A model generated the notes under the pieces. That model did no database searches. It was not told the origin of the DNA and saw nothing but the letters and a program-made list of their open reading frames with translations. This document shows positions 1-8,455 of a stretch of 64,000 bases of DNA, piece by piece. Numbering within the stretch: the stretch's first letter is position 1; each line of letters begins with the position of its first letter. The DNA is from Rhodococcus sp. SGAir0479 (GTDB taxonomy: Bacteria > Actinomycetota > Actinomycetes > Mycobacteriales > Mycobacteriaceae): positions 930,001-994,000 of the forward strand of contig NZ_CP039432.1 in assembly GCF_005484805.1 (NCBI RefSeq), given 5' to 3'. The translations under genes and the position numbers were made by a program.

Positions 1-125
1 CGGGTCTCGATCTCCGGGATGTGGACCACCCACATGGCGAGCAGGTAGCCGTTGATCCCGAAGACGCCGAAGATCGCGGCCCGGGCGGCCCGCAGGGAGG
101 AGGGGGGCTCGGTTCGGGTGTCCAC
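1..125 (-). CDS. MFS transporter, N-terminal fragment (gene runs off the left edge)
   Basis: The complement reads from a GTG at 125 off the left edge. The 41 visible codons give a short polar N-terminus (VDTRTEPPSSLRAARAA) followed by a hydrophobic segment (IFGVFGINGYLLAMWVVHIP). This pattern of an Arg-rich start and a first helix ending in a WVVHIPE-like stretch is typical of one branch of major facilitator transporters. Only the first helix is present, so the family call is an inference and no substrate can be named. Confidence 0.5.
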   Translation of the reverse strand, partial: MDTRTEPPSSLRAARAAIFGVFGINGYLLAMWVVHIPEIET

Positions 126-143
126 GTTCCCCTTTGTACCGAA

Positions 144-204
144 CTCTCGCGAGAGCTGAAGGGTCCCTTCGTACGCTCGCAACCCGTGAAGGGACCCTTC
201 AGCT
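144..204. repeat. Palindrome plus 17-bp inverted repeat
   Basis: A 12-bp palindrome CTCTCGCGAGAG (144-155) runs into a perfect 17-bp inverted repeat, AGCTGAAGGGTCCCTTC (154-170) and GAAGGGACCCTTCAGCT (188-204), with a 17-nt loop. Each arm is itself nearly palindromic. It ends 18 bp before the E2 stop codon at 223, in the tail-to-head gap between the dehydrogenase operon and the MFS gene. It may act as a terminator for the operon, but there is no T-run, so it could also be a copy of a dispersed repeat. Confidence 0.7.
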
Positions 205-222
205 GACGGCGGGAGGTGGGCG

Positions 223-1473
223 TCAGAGCCGGCCGAGCAGCACCGGCACCGGGTCGGTGAGGGCGGCGCCGAGGTCGGCGAGGAAGTTCGACGCCTGCTC
301 GCCGTCGACCAGTCGATGGTCGACGGTGACGCTCAGGGTGGTTACGTCCCGCACCGCGAGCTCGTCGTCCACCACCCACGGCCGCCGGTTGATCGCCCCG
401 AGCGCGACGATCGCCGCCTCGCCCGGATTCAGGATCGGGGTGCCGGTGTCGACGCCGTATACCCCGACGTTGGTGACGGTGATCGTGCCGCCGGTCAGGT
501 CCGCGGGGGTCGCCCGCCCGGCCCGCGCACGGTCGGTGAGCTCGCCGATCGCGCGGCACAGCGCCGGCAACGTCAGGGTCTCGGCGTCCCTGACGTGGGG
601 CACCACCAGCCCGCGTGCGGTCGCGGTGGCGATACCGAGGTCGACGTAGTGCTTGGTGACGATCTCCCCGGTCTCCTCCGACCACGACGCGTTCAGCGAC
701 GGGTGCGCGCGCAGCACCGCCAGCATCGCGCCGGCGACCAGCACCAGCGGCGTGGGATGCAGGTCCGCGAAGGGCGGTGCCGTCCGCAGCCGGGCCAGCA
801 GCTCCACCGTCCCGGTGACGTCGACGGTGAGGAACTCGGTCACGTGCGGCGCGGTGAAGGCGCTTGCGACCATCGCCGACGCGGTCTCCCGGCGCACGCC
901 GCGGATCGGGGTGCGGGTCTCGCGGGCAGCGCCGGACGCGGCGGGGGTGGCGGGGGTGGGCGTGGTCTGCAGCCGGGCCCGGTGGACGTCGTCGACGGTG
1001 ACGGCCCCGCCCGGCCCGGTGCCGACGACGGCCGCGAGGTCGAGGCCCAGCTCGCGGGCGGCGCGGCGGGCGGCCGGGACGGCGTCGACCCCGGGGCCCG
1101 GCGGGTGCGCCGCCGCGGGCCGTCGGCGCCGGCTCGGGACCGGGTCGGAGGGCCCGTACCCGACGAGCACCGCCGTGCGCGCCGGACCGTCGGACGGCCC
1201 GCCGGACGGCTCGGCGGTCCGTTCGTCGGCCGCCGCGGAGGCGATTCGGATCAGCGGCGCCCCCACGGGCACGGTGTCCCCGGGTTCCGCCAGCACCTCC
1301 CGCACCACCCCGGCGAACGGCGACGGCAGTTCCACGAGCGCCTTCGCGGTCTCGACCTCCGCGATGACCTGGTTGAGGGCGACGGTGTCGCCGGCCGCGA
1401 CCGCCCACGCCACGATCTCGGCCTCGGTGAGGCCCTCGCCGAGGTCGGGCAGCCGGAACTCCTCGATGCTCAT
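223..1473 (-). CDS. bkdC: Branched-chain 2-oxoacid dehydrogenase E2, dihydrolipoamide acyltransferase
   Basis: This is the E2 core of a 2-oxoacid dehydrogenase complex. It accepts the acyl group from E1 on a swinging lipoyl arm and passes it to CoA. The protein is 416 residues: one lipoyl domain (residues 4-78, lipoylated Lys44 in VETAKA), a peripheral-subunit-binding domain (about 125-165, VPAARRAARELGLDLAAVVG), and a catalytic domain ending with the active-site motif DHRLVDGE. The ATG at 1473 lies in an ATGA overlap with the E1beta stop. An upstream extension of the frame overlaps E1beta and is rejected. E3 is not encoded nearby and is probably shared from elsewhere. One lipoyl domain and the Lrp-type neighbour favour the branched-chain rather than the pyruvate complex. 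Confidence 0.9.
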   Translation of the reverse strand: MSIEEFRLPDLGEGLTEAEIVAWAVAAGDTVALNQVIAEVETAKALVELPSPFAGVVREVLAEPGDTVPVGAPLIRIASAAADERTAEPSGGPSDGPARTAVLVGYGPSDPVPSRRRRPAAAHPPGPGVDAVPAARRAARELGLDLAAVVGTGPGGAVTVDDVHRARLQTTPTPATPAASGAARETRTPIRGVRRETASAMVASAFTAPHVTEFLTVDVTGTVELLARLRTAPPFADLHPTPLVLVAGAMLAVLRAHPSLNASWSEETGEIVTKHYVDLGIATATARGLVVPHVRDAETLTLPALCRAIGELTDRARAGRATPADLTGGTITVTNVGVYGVDTGTPILNPGEAAIVALGAINRRPWVVDDELAVRDVTTLSVTVDHRLVDGEQASNFLADLGAALTDPVPVLLGRL

Positions 1474-2453
1474 GCCGCCAACACCTCGTCGACGGCGTCC
1501 AGGATCCGGTCGGCGTCCGGCACGTGGTGCTTCTCGAGCCGGGCCGGCGGGTACGGGATGTCGAAGCCGCCGACCCGGCGGACGGGCGCCTCGAGCCGGT
1601 AGAAGCAGCGTTCGGCGACCCGCGCGGCGATCTCGGCGCCCAGCCCCACGAACACGGGTGCCTCGTGCACCACCACGAGGCGGCCGGTGCGCCGGACCGA
1701 GCTCTCGACGGTGGCGAAGTCGACGGGGGACAGCGACCGCAGGTCCACCACCTCGAGCGAGGTGCCCTCGCCGACGGCGACGTCGGCGGCCTGCAGCGCG
1801 GTCGGCACCATCGCCCCGTACGCGACCACGGTGGCGTCGGTGCCGGCGCGCACGATGCGTGCCGCGTCGGCCGGCAGGTCGGGCGGCGCGTCCACGTCCA
1901 CCGGGCCGCGATCCCAGTACCGGCGCTTGGGTTCCAGGAACACCACCGGGTCGTCGAGCGCGATCGCCTGCCGGATCATCGCGAACGCGTCCGCGGGCGT
2001 GGCGGGCGCCATCACCCGCAGCCCGGCGGTGTGCGCGAAGTACGCCTCCGGGGACTCCGAATGGTGCTCGACGGCGCCGATCCCGCCGCCGTACGGGATG
2101 CGAATCGTCAACGGCGCCTTCACCTGTCCGCGGGTGCGGTAGTGGATCTTGGCCACCTGCGAGACGATCTGGTCGAACGCGGGGTAGACGAACCCGTCGA
2201 ACTGGATCTCGCACACCGGCCGGTAGCCGCGGAGCGCGAGCCCGAAAGCCGTTCCCACGATGCCGGATTCGGCGAGCGGGGTGTCGATGACGCGGGCCGG
2301 ACCGAAATCCTTCTGCAACGCGTCGGTGATCCGGAAGACGCCACCGAGCCGGCCGACGTCCTCGCCCATGAGCAGCACCGTGGGGTCGTCCTCGAGCGCG
2401 CGGCGCAGACCGGCGTTGAGTGCGGCGCCCAGCGTGAGCGTGGTCGTGGTCAT
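1470..2453 (-). CDS. bkdB: Branched-chain 2-oxoacid dehydrogenase E1 beta subunit
   Basis: This 327-residue protein is the beta half of the thiamine-diphosphate E1 component that decarboxylates branched-chain 2-oxoacids derived from Val, Leu and Ile. The N-terminus (VLLMGEDVGRLGGVFRITDAL) and the stretch PLAESGIVGTAFGLALRG are diagnostic of transketolase-like pyrimidine-binding domains. A transketolase C-terminal domain follows from about residue 195. The ATG at 2453 overlaps the E1alpha stop by 4 bp, and its own stop overlaps the E2 start by 4 bp. The three subunits should therefore be translationally coupled in one operon. Confidence 0.92.
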   Translation of the reverse strand: MTTTTLTLGAALNAGLRRALEDDPTVLLMGEDVGRLGGVFRITDALQKDFGPARVIDTPLAESGIVGTAFGLALRGYRPVCEIQFDGFVYPAFDQIVSQVAKIHYRTRGQVKAPLTIRIPYGGGIGAVEHHSESPEAYFAHTAGLRVMAPATPADAFAMIRQAIALDDPVVFLEPKRRYWDRGPVDVDAPPDLPADAARIVRAGTDATVVAYGAMVPTALQAADVAVGEGTSLEVVDLRSLSPVDFATVESSVRRTGRLVVVHEAPVFVGLGAEIAARVAERCFYRLEAPVRRVGGFDIPYPPARLEKHHVPDADRILDAVDEVLAA

Positions 2454-3547
2454 GGCAGGGCCTCCTCGCCGGTGTCGACGCGGTCGAGGTACGCCCGGTA
2501 GGCGGCGCGTTCCTCGGCGATCAGCGGGTGGTCGGTGGCGTAGACGTGGTCGAACAGCTCGTCGGGCCCGGGGTCCGGGGCGTCGAGGGTCCCGGACCGC
2601 AACCGGGCGGCTACGGCGTCGGCGCGGGCCTCCACCCGCGCGGTCAGTGCGTCGTCGAACAGCCCCTCCCGCCCGAGGAGCCGGCGCAACCGGTCGATCG
2701 GATCGCGGGCCCGCCACACCTCGTCCTCGGCCGCCGTCCGGTACCGGGTGGGATCGTCCGCCGTGGTGTGCGGGCCCATCCGGTACGTGATGGCCTCGAC
2801 GAACACCGGTCCGCCGCCGTCGCGGACGCGCCGGGCGGCCTGACGGGTGACGGCCAGCACCGCGAGCACGTCGTTGCCGTCCACCCGGACGGCGGGCATG
2901 CCGAACCCCGCCGCGCGGGCCGCGATGGGGCTGGGACTTTGCAACTCCACCGGTTCGCTGATGGCCCACTGGTTGTTCTGGCAGAAGAACAGCACCGGCG
3001 CGGCGAAGCTGACCGCGAAGCCCAGCGCCTCCGAGATGTCGCCCTGGCTGGTGGCACCGTCACCGAAGTAGACGACGGTCGCGATCTCCGCGCCGTCGAG
3101 GTGCACGCCCATCGCATACCCCGTGGCGTGCAACCCCTGCGCGCCCACCACGATGGCCGGGTTGGTCAGGTTCACCGTCGCGGGATCCCAGCCGGAGTAT
3201 GCGCAGCCGCGCCACAGGCGGGTGAGCACCGCCGGGTCCACGCCCCGGCAGTACGCGACCGCGTGCTCGCGGTAGCTGGTGAAGATGTAGTCGTCGGGTT
3301 CGAGTGCCCGCACCGAACCGACCTGGGCGGCCTCCTGACCCAGCAGTGGGGCCCAGATGCCGAGCCGGCCCTGTCGCTGCAGGGCGGTGGCCTCGGCGTC
3401 GATGCGACGCGCGACCACCATGTCCTCGTACAGGTTCCGCAGCTCGTCCGGGCCCACGTCGGCCGCGAGGGCCGCGAGGTCCGGTCGGTGTACGCGCCGT
3501 CCGTCGGGTTGGACGAGCTGCACCGGAAAGTCACTTCTGTCGGCCAT
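2450..3547 (-). CDS. bkdA: Branched-chain 2-oxoacid dehydrogenase E1 alpha subunit
   Basis: This 365-residue protein is the alpha half of E1 and binds thiamine diphosphate. The cofactor motif is present as GDGATSQGDISEAL followed about 20 residues later by CQNNQWAIS. LGQEAAQVGS and the phosphorylation-loop-like YRMGPHTTADDPTRYR are also typical of E1alpha. It is the first gene of the operon, facing the Lrp-type regulator at 3715 across a 167-bp gap. The gene order alpha-beta-E2 without E3 is common for the branched-chain complex in actinomycetes. The complex feeds isobutyryl-CoA to the valine genes at 17412-22938. Confidence 0.92.
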   Translation of the reverse strand: MADRSDFPVQLVQPDGRRVHRPDLAALAADVGPDELRNLYEDMVVARRIDAEATALQRQGRLGIWAPLLGQEAAQVGSVRALEPDDYIFTSYREHAVAYCRGVDPAVLTRLWRGCAYSGWDPATVNLTNPAIVVGAQGLHATGYAMGVHLDGAEIATVVYFGDGATSQGDISEALGFAVSFAAPVLFFCQNNQWAISEPVELQSPSPIAARAAGFGMPAVRVDGNDVLAVLAVTRQAARRVRDGGGPVFVEAITYRMGPHTTADDPTRYRTAAEDEVWRARDPIDRLRRLLGREGLFDDALTARVEARADAVAARLRSGTLDAPDPGPDELFDHVYATDHPLIAEERAAYRAYLDRVDTGEEALP

Positions 3548-3714
3548 GGGTCACCTCGCCGGCTCGGCCGTCCGGCGGTCGCCTCGTGAGCGGATGCCGG
3601 GCGGGTGTGCTCTACCTCACAGCATCCGCGTTTTCGCGATCTGCGCAAGCGGCAAGGTCACGATCGAGCACGATGCACGGTTTCCGGGGTGCTTCAGCGC
3701 GCATACTGCGGAAT
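3548..3714. promoter_or_regulatory. Divergent control region between the bkd operon and its regulator
   Basis: This 167-bp gap must hold both outward promoters. A -10-like CATACT at 3702-3707 ends 7 nt before the regulator ATG at 3715, so that transcript may be leaderless. A small palindrome CGCG-TTTT-CGCG (3627-3638) is a candidate operator. I see no clear -35 elements. Confidence 0.4.
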
Positions 3715-4185
3715 ATGACCACTCTCGATGCCACCGACGCCCGGCTCCTGCTCGAGTTGTCCCGTAGCCCGCGGGCCACCGGGGTGGAGCTTGCCAACCG
3801 TCTGTCTCTGTCCCGCAACACCGTTCAGTCGCGCCTGGCCCGCTGGGAAGGGGCCGGGGTCCTCGCCGGCTTCGACCGCCTGGTGGACCCACGCGCGCTC
3901 GGGTATCCGCTCGCGGCCTTCGTCGCGACGCGGGTGGACCAGCACCGGTTGGACGACGTCGTCGCCGCCCTCACCGGCATCCCCGAGGTGGTGGAGGTGT
4001 ACGGGATGACCGGACTGACCGATCTGTCCGTGAAGGTGGTGGCCACCGACGCCGACGACCTGTACCGGCTGGCCGAGCGGATCCTCGAGATCCCCGGCGT
4101 CGAACGCACCAACATGGCGCTGGTGATGCGGGAGCTCGTCGGTCCGCGCACCGCACCACTGCTCGAGCGGGCGGCCGGCCGGTGA
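3715..4185 (+). CDS. Lrp/AsnC-family transcriptional regulator, probable bkd regulator
   Basis: The protein is 156 residues, the usual Lrp/AsnC size. Residues 1-60 form a winged helix-turn-helix (LANRLSLSRNTVQSRLARWE). From about 65 a RAM/AsnC effector domain follows, with the characteristic VVEVYGMTGLTDLSVKVVA. Proteins of this family bind amino acids or 2-oxoacids, and divergent Lrp-type genes control bkd operons in many bacteria. Control of the bkd operon by this protein is inferred from position. The start at 3715 is chosen because the HTH begins there. The upstream open frame overlaps the divergent gene and has no family match. Confidence 0.85.
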   Translation: MTTLDATDARLLLELSRSPRATGVELANRLSLSRNTVQSRLARWEGAGVLAGFDRLVDPRALGYPLAAFVATRVDQHRLDDVVAALTGIPEVVEVYGMTGLTDLSVKVVATDADDLYRLAERILEIPGVERTNMALVMRELVGPRTAPLLERAAGR

Positions 4186-4337
4186 GTACCCCGGAGCTCC
4201 GCGTAATGCCCGCGGGGCGGCTTTCCGGCGACTAGCATCGGCGGACGGGCGCCGGGGGGCGACGGCCCCGCATCGTGAATCGGTCGTTTCCACCGTTCGG
4301 ACGAAAACAACGAGGCACGTCAGGGGAGTGAGGCGAA

Positions 4338-5366
4338 ATGGGTGTTGTCGGCCTGGACGAGGACGCCGTCGCGACCTGGATCACGGGGCTCGGAGTCGGT
4401 GCGCTGGCGCCGCTGTCGTTCGAGCGCATCGGCGGTGGGCAGTCCAATTTGACGTTCGCAGTGCGCGATTCGGGCGGCGGCCACTGGGTGTTGCGGCGTC
4501 CGCCGCTGGGGCGGCTGCTGGCCTCCGCGCACGACATCGAGCGCGAGTACCGGATCCTGTCGGCGCTGCAGGGCACCGGCGTCCCGGTCCCGAAGATGCT
4601 GGCCATCACCGCGGATCCCGCGATCACCGACGCCCCGCTGGTGCTGATGAGTTACGTCGACGGCATCGTCATCGACGACGAGGCGGTGGCCGAACAGTTG
4701 CCGCCCGAGCGGCGCCGCGCGATCGGGCTGTCGTTGCCGAAGGCGCTCGCGAGCATCCACCGGGTGGACCTCGAGAGCGCCGAGTTGCTCGATCTGTCGA
4801 GTACCAAGCCGTATGCCGCGCGCCAACTCAAGCGGTGGACGGCCCAGTGGGATCAGTCCAAGACGCACGATCTGCCCGAGATCGAATCCCTGGCCGAGCG
4901 GATGGGCCGCAACATCCCGGAGCAGACGGAAACCACGTTGGTGCACGGCGACTTCCACCTCAGCAACGTCATCACCTCGCCGGAGGACGGCCGGGTGGTC
5001 GCGGTGCTCGACTGGGAGCTGTGCACGCTCGGCGATCCGCTCGCCGACCTCGGCGGTCTGCTCGCGTACTGGCCGCAGCGCGACGACGGCGTGCGCGGCC
5101 CGTTCATGGCGTCGACGCTCGAGGGGTTCCCCACCCGGGACGAACTGGTCGAGGTGTACGTGCACGAGACCAATCGGGACGTCTCGGCGGTGGGATTCTG
5201 GCACGTGCTGGCGCTGTGGAAGCTCGCGATCATCGCCGAGGGAGTGCTGCGCCGCACCACCGACGACCCGCGTAACCGCGCCGAGCGGGGCGGTCCGACG
5301 GCCGAACTCATCGACGGCATCGTCCGCCGCGCCGTGACGACGGCGGATGCGGTGGGGCTGTCGTGA
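4338..5366 (+). CDS. Aminoglycoside-phosphotransferase-like kinase (ACAD10/11-type phosphotransferase family)
   Basis: A 342-residue soluble kinase-fold protein. It has the glycine-rich nucleotide loop region (FERIGGGQSNLTFAVRD, residues 24-40), the catalytic Brenner-type motif LVHGDFHLSNVI (about 197-208) and the metal-binding DWELCTLGDPLADLG (about 222-236). In actinomycetes this subfamily sits among acyl-CoA dehydrogenase and thioesterase genes, and eukaryotic homologues phosphorylate 4-hydroxyacyl-CoAs. A role in acyl-CoA metabolism is more likely than antibiotic resistance. The ATG at 4338 has a purine-rich GGGGAGTGAGG upstream. The convergent neighbour is a thioesterase. Confidence 0.8.
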   Translation: MGVVGLDEDAVATWITGLGVGALAPLSFERIGGGQSNLTFAVRDSGGGHWVLRRPPLGRLLASAHDIEREYRILSALQGTGVPVPKMLAITADPAITDAPLVLMSYVDGIVIDDEAVAEQLPPERRRAIGLSLPKALASIHRVDLESAELLDLSSTKPYAARQLKRWTAQWDQSKTHDLPEIESLAERMGRNIPEQTETTLVHGDFHLSNVITSPEDGRVVAVLDWELCTLGDPLADLGGLLAYWPQRDDGVRGPFMASTLEGFPTRDELVEVYVHETNRDVSAVGFWHVLALWKLAIIAEGVLRRTTDDPRNRAERGGPTAELIDGIVRRAVTTADAVGLS

Positions 5367-5433
5367 GGTCGGCGGGATACTGACAGCCGGCGCCGCGTGG
5401 TCTCAGGGCCACCAGAGTGCACCGACCGGCCGG

Positions 5434-5892
5434 CTAGTCCTCGGCGACGACGAGCAGGCTTGCGGCACTGCGAATCTCGGGCGGCATGGGAACCGGCCGG
5501 CGGGTCTCGGGGTCGACGAAGACGTACACGAACCGGCCGGTGGCGGCCAGCACCAGCAGGTCGTCGGGATCCTCACGGAAGACCGCGAGCGTGAACACGA
5601 CGCTGCTGGTGCCGAGGTGGTCGACGGACAGCCCCACGTGCAGCTGGTCCGGGAACGACAGCTCGCGCACGAAGCGGCACGAGGCTTCGGCGACGATCCC
5701 GATCGACGGCAGCTCGCGAATGTCGAGTCCGGTACTGGCCATGAGCCAGCCGCTGACGGCGGTGTCGAAGTACGCGTAGTACCCGGCCCCGTTCACGTGT
5801 CCGTAGTCGTCGTTGTCGGCCCACCGGGTCGGCACCGGCCACAGCGCCGGGAACGCCTCGGCGCGCGGCTCGGGCTCGTCGCGGGTGGCCAT
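5434..5892 (-). CDS. Acyl-CoA thioesterase, hot-dog fold (4HBT type)
   Basis: This 152-residue protein matches single hot-dog-domain thioesterases that hydrolyse acyl-CoA. The motif RWADNDDYGHVNGAGYYAYF (residues 22-41) corresponds to the YgbC/4-hydroxybenzoyl-CoA thioesterase active-site stretch, with the Asp and the HVN helix start. The substrate is unknown. It converges with the phosphotransferase gene and may act with it on the same acyl-CoA. The 67-bp gap between the two stops shows no strong terminator. Confidence 0.8.
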   Translation of the reverse strand: MATRDEPEPRAEAFPALWPVPTRWADNDDYGHVNGAGYYAYFDTAVSGWLMASTGLDIRELPSIGIVAEASCRFVRELSFPDQLHVGLSVDHLGTSSVVFTLAVFREDPDDLLVLAATGRFVYVFVDPETRRPVPMPPEIRSAASLLVVAED

Positions 5893-5921
5893 GGGATCAG
5901 ACGATAATGCCTCGTCGGCGG

Positions 5922-6407
5922 CTACCGCAGCTCATCGTCGCGGCGCAACAACAGCGGAACGACGAACCACACGGTGCCGAACACCGCGGCGGTGCCGCCA
6001 CCGATGACCTTCGCGGCCCAACCGCCGACGGCGATCTCGGCGACGATCAGCACCGTGCCCACCATCGCCGCCGCCAGGAACACCGAGCCGGCCAGCGCGC
6101 ACCGCGTGGCCTGGCGCAGGATGTCCTCGCGGCGACGGTGCCGGAACAGCATCCGGTGCCACACCGCGGGCGCGATCAGCAGTGCCGACGACATCGCCGC
6201 GCACAGGACGGTGATCAGGTGCAGCGTCCGCACGTACGAGGACTGTTCGGCGTAGACGTCGGTGAAGACGATCGTGAGCAGGAACGCGAACAGGATCTGC
6301 ACACCGGCCTGCTGCACCCGCAGTTCCTGCAGCAGCTCACTGAAGTTGCGGGCGAGACGCGTGCTGTGCGACTCGTCCGGGGTCCGGGAGGGCAGCTCGG
6401 TGGTCAT
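5922..6407 (-). CDS. Four-helix membrane protein of the DUF6328 type
   Basis: This 161-residue protein has a polar N-terminal 28 residues, a conserved-looking amphipathic stretch (NFSELLQELRVQQAGVQILFAF) and four hydrophobic segments at about 42-60, 66-86, 108-130 and 133-153. The composition and the LLQELRVQQ motif match small actinobacterial membrane proteins of unknown function (DUF6328). The stop lies next to the thioesterase start at 5892, and its start abuts the stop of the next gene at 6408, so these minus-strand genes may be cotranscribed. No function is known. Confidence 0.7.
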   Translation of the reverse strand: MTTELPSRTPDESHSTRLARNFSELLQELRVQQAGVQILFAFLLTIVFTDVYAEQSSYVRTLHLITVLCAAMSSALLIAPAVWHRMLFRHRRREDILRQATRCALAGSVFLAAAMVGTVLIVAEIAVGGWAAKVIGGGTAAVFGTVWFVVPLLLRRDDELR

Positions 6408-7238
6408 CTACGACCTCGAGAACTCCGAGGCTCGGCGGATCTGGTCGTCGGTGGGACGCACGCCGGTGTAGAGCACGAACTGCTCGGCCGCCTGCAGGGC
6501 GATCACCTCGGCGCCCGTGACGACCGTCAGGCCGCGGGCGGTGGCGGCGCGCACCAGCGGCGTGTCCGGCGGCATCGCGACCACGTCGAACACCGCCTCG
6601 GCCGCGTCGATCGCCGCCTCGGGGAACGGCAGCGCCTCGGCGTCGGGGCCGCCGGACATCCCGATCGGAGTGGCGTTGACCAGCAGCTGCGGGTGGGCCG
6701 CGCCGAGGTCGGGCTGCCACTCGAAACCGTAGGTCTGTGCCAGCGCGGCACCCGTCTCGCGGTTGCGGGCGACGACGGTGACCGTCTCGAAGCCGCTGTC
6801 TCGCAGCGCGGCCACCACCGCCTTGGCCATGCCGCCGCTGCCGGCGACCGCGACCGTCAGCTCGGGCCGCAGCTGTGCGCGGTGCAGCAGATCGGCCACG
6901 GCCTGGTAGTCGGTGTTGTAGGCGTGCAGCTCGCCGTTCTCGTTGACGATCGTGTTCACCGAGTCGATCGCCGACGCCGACGGGTGCACCACGTCGACGT
7001 GCTCGATGCAGGCCTCCTTGAACGGCATCGACACCCCGCACCCGCGGATGCCGAGGGCGCGGATGCCGGCGATCGCGGTCGGCAGGTCGGTGGTGGTGAA
7101 CGCCTTGTAGACGAAGTCGAGCCCGAGCTCGTCGTAGAGGTAGTTGTGGAAGCGGGTGCCGATGTTGCTGGGCCGGCCCGACAGCGAGATGCACAGGCGG
7201 GTATCCCGGGTGACGGTGTCGATGATCGTGCGGCTCAC
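6408..7238 (-). CDS. Shikimate 5-dehydrogenase-like protein
   Basis: This 276-residue protein has the two-domain layout of shikimate/quinate dehydrogenases. The substrate-domain Lys is in VSMPFKEACIEHVD (about residue 75) and the Asp in AYNTDYQAV (about 112). A Rossmann domain follows with GSGGMAKAVVAAL. It starts with GTG at 7238. It differs from canonical AroE, having CGVSMPFKE where AroE has NVTxPxK, and lies outside any aro cluster, so it may be a paralogue acting on a different hydroxy acid. Shikimate activity is a family-level guess. Confidence 0.75.
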   Translation of the reverse strand: MSRTIIDTVTRDTRLCISLSGRPSNIGTRFHNYLYDELGLDFVYKAFTTTDLPTAIAGIRALGIRGCGVSMPFKEACIEHVDVVHPSASAIDSVNTIVNENGELHAYNTDYQAVADLLHRAQLRPELTVAVAGSGGMAKAVVAALRDSGFETVTVVARNRETGAALAQTYGFEWQPDLGAAHPQLLVNATPIGMSGGPDAEALPFPEAAIDAAEAVFDVVAMPPDTPLVRAATARGLTVVTGAEVIALQAAEQFVLYTGVRPTDDQIRRASEFSRS

Positions 7239-7274
7239 CCGTCCACGCTAACCGGCGGTCCGGGCCGGCGCCGG

Positions 7275-7985
7275 TCACTCCTGCGGACAGGTCTGCGCGA
7301 CGGCGGCCAGCGCGTCGCGGTCGGTCGCGGTGACCGGCAGGTGGTACCGGACGGCGACGCCGAGGTATTTACCGACGTAGAAGCAGCGGTAGGCGGGGTC
7401 CGGCGGCAACCAGTCCGCCGGAGTCCCGTCCCGTTTCGCCTGATTCTCCGGTCCGCTCACCGCCAGCAGGTTGTAGGTGACATCGTTCGCGAAATCGCGG
7501 CGCCGCTCGGGTGACCACGCGGCGGCGCCCATGTCCCACGCCGCGGCGAGCGGATAGACGTGGTCGATCTGTACCGCCCCCGCGTCCCGCTTGGCGAAGG
7601 CGACGGTCCGCCCCGAGTACGGGTCGGCGAGAGTGCCCGCCAGCACGACGCAGTCGCGGGTGCCTTCCCGATACTCGACGTCGGTCAGGGTGGCGGCGAG
7701 GACGTTGTTGCGGGTGTCGCAGCCGTCGTGGCCGCCGGGGCCGGAGTGGTCGTCGGACCAGGCCGGTCCGAACACGCAGCCCTCCCCGGACCCGCAACCC
7801 CGCTCGTAACCGGCGACGTCGGGCCGGGATGCGACCACCTCGACGCGGGCCAGCAGCTGTTCGACCGCGGCGCGCGCGGGACTGCCCGGCACGGACCGTC
7901 CACCGTCGGGCGCGAGACCGCACGCCGCCACCGCCCACACCGCCGTGGCCGCCACCGCGCCCACCACAATCCGACCCTGCTTCAC
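7275..7985 (-). CDS. Secreted HNH endonuclease-fold lipoprotein (DUF1524 / GmrSD C-terminal type)
   Basis: A 236-residue exported protein starting with GTG at 7985. The N-terminus is a lipoprotein-type signal (GAVAATAVWAVAACGL, candidate lipidated Cys at about 22). The mature part carries an HNH/His-Me-finger core: DHVYPLAAAWDMGA, then NLLAVSGPENQAKRDGTPADWLPP. Similar small secreted proteins are widespread in actinomycetes and are assumed to be extracellular nucleases. Two pairs of cysteines (GCGSGEGC, CFY and CPQE) suggest disulfides. The fold is supported by the motifs, while nuclease activity is inferred. Confidence 0.78.
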   Translation of the reverse strand: MKQGRIVVGAVAATAVWAVAACGLAPDGGRSVPGSPARAAVEQLLARVEVVASRPDVAGYERGCGSGEGCVFGPAWSDDHSGPGGHDGCDTRNNVLAATLTDVEYREGTRDCVVLAGTLADPYSGRTVAFAKRDAGAVQIDHVYPLAAAWDMGAAAWSPERRRDFANDVTYNLLAVSGPENQAKRDGTPADWLPPDPAYRCFYVGKYLGVAVRYHLPVTATDRDALAAVAQTCPQE

Positions 7986-8050
7986 CGCTGCCCCTCCCCG
8001 GACGGCCTCGTGTCGGGGTCAGTGTGCCCGGCGGTGCCGACAGCGGTCGG

Positions 8051-8368
8051 TCAGGAATGCGGGAACTTGGCGGCGTGGACGGTGCCGACGTCGACGCCGT
8101 CGTGCCCGATCAGCCACGAGCCGCCGTTCCGCCGGCACTCGGCGATCTTGCCGAACACGGCCAGGAGGAAACCGATCGCCTGCTCCGGGGACGCGGTGGT
8201 GGCCAGGCGGTGGGATTCGCCGTGCTTGGTGACGTCGAGCCACACCCCGGACTGCCCGTCGAGGCGCATCGCGACGATGTGGTCGGCATCGACGAAGGCG
8301 ACCTTGCGCTGCTGCCACGGCGTTGCGGGCGAGTACACCTGTTCGAAGACCTGAAGCATGATCGTCAT
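8051..8368 (-). CDS. Hypothetical protein, 105 residues
   Basis: A small soluble protein, MTIMLQVFEQ at the start and GTVHAAKFPHS at the end, with no membrane segment or recognised domain. It appears to be a compact alpha/beta protein (AFVDADHIVAMRLDGQSGVWLDVTKHG). Two in-frame ATGs lie at 8368 and 8359. The first is used here, but the second (MLQVFEQ) is equally possible. It is divergent from the helicase gene across about 87 bp. I do not recognise the family. Confidence 0.6.
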   Translation of the reverse strand: MTIMLQVFEQVYSPATPWQQRKVAFVDADHIVAMRLDGQSGVWLDVTKHGESHRLATTASPEQAIGFLLAVFGKIAECRRNGGSWLIGHDGVDVGTVHAAKFPHS

Positions 8369-8455
8369 GGGCGCCGACCTTCCCTCTGCGCCCAGTATGG
8401 CCTGGTCCCGGGGCGGAAGCCAGGCGTGTCGGTGCGGGCTGGTTGGATGGATCGC

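Noticed and set aside
653-2290. 545-codon plus-strand frame across the bkd genes
   Set aside because: Low-complexity Ser/Arg/Thr translation opposite clear E2 and E1beta coding sequence; codon-position GC bias favours the minus strand.
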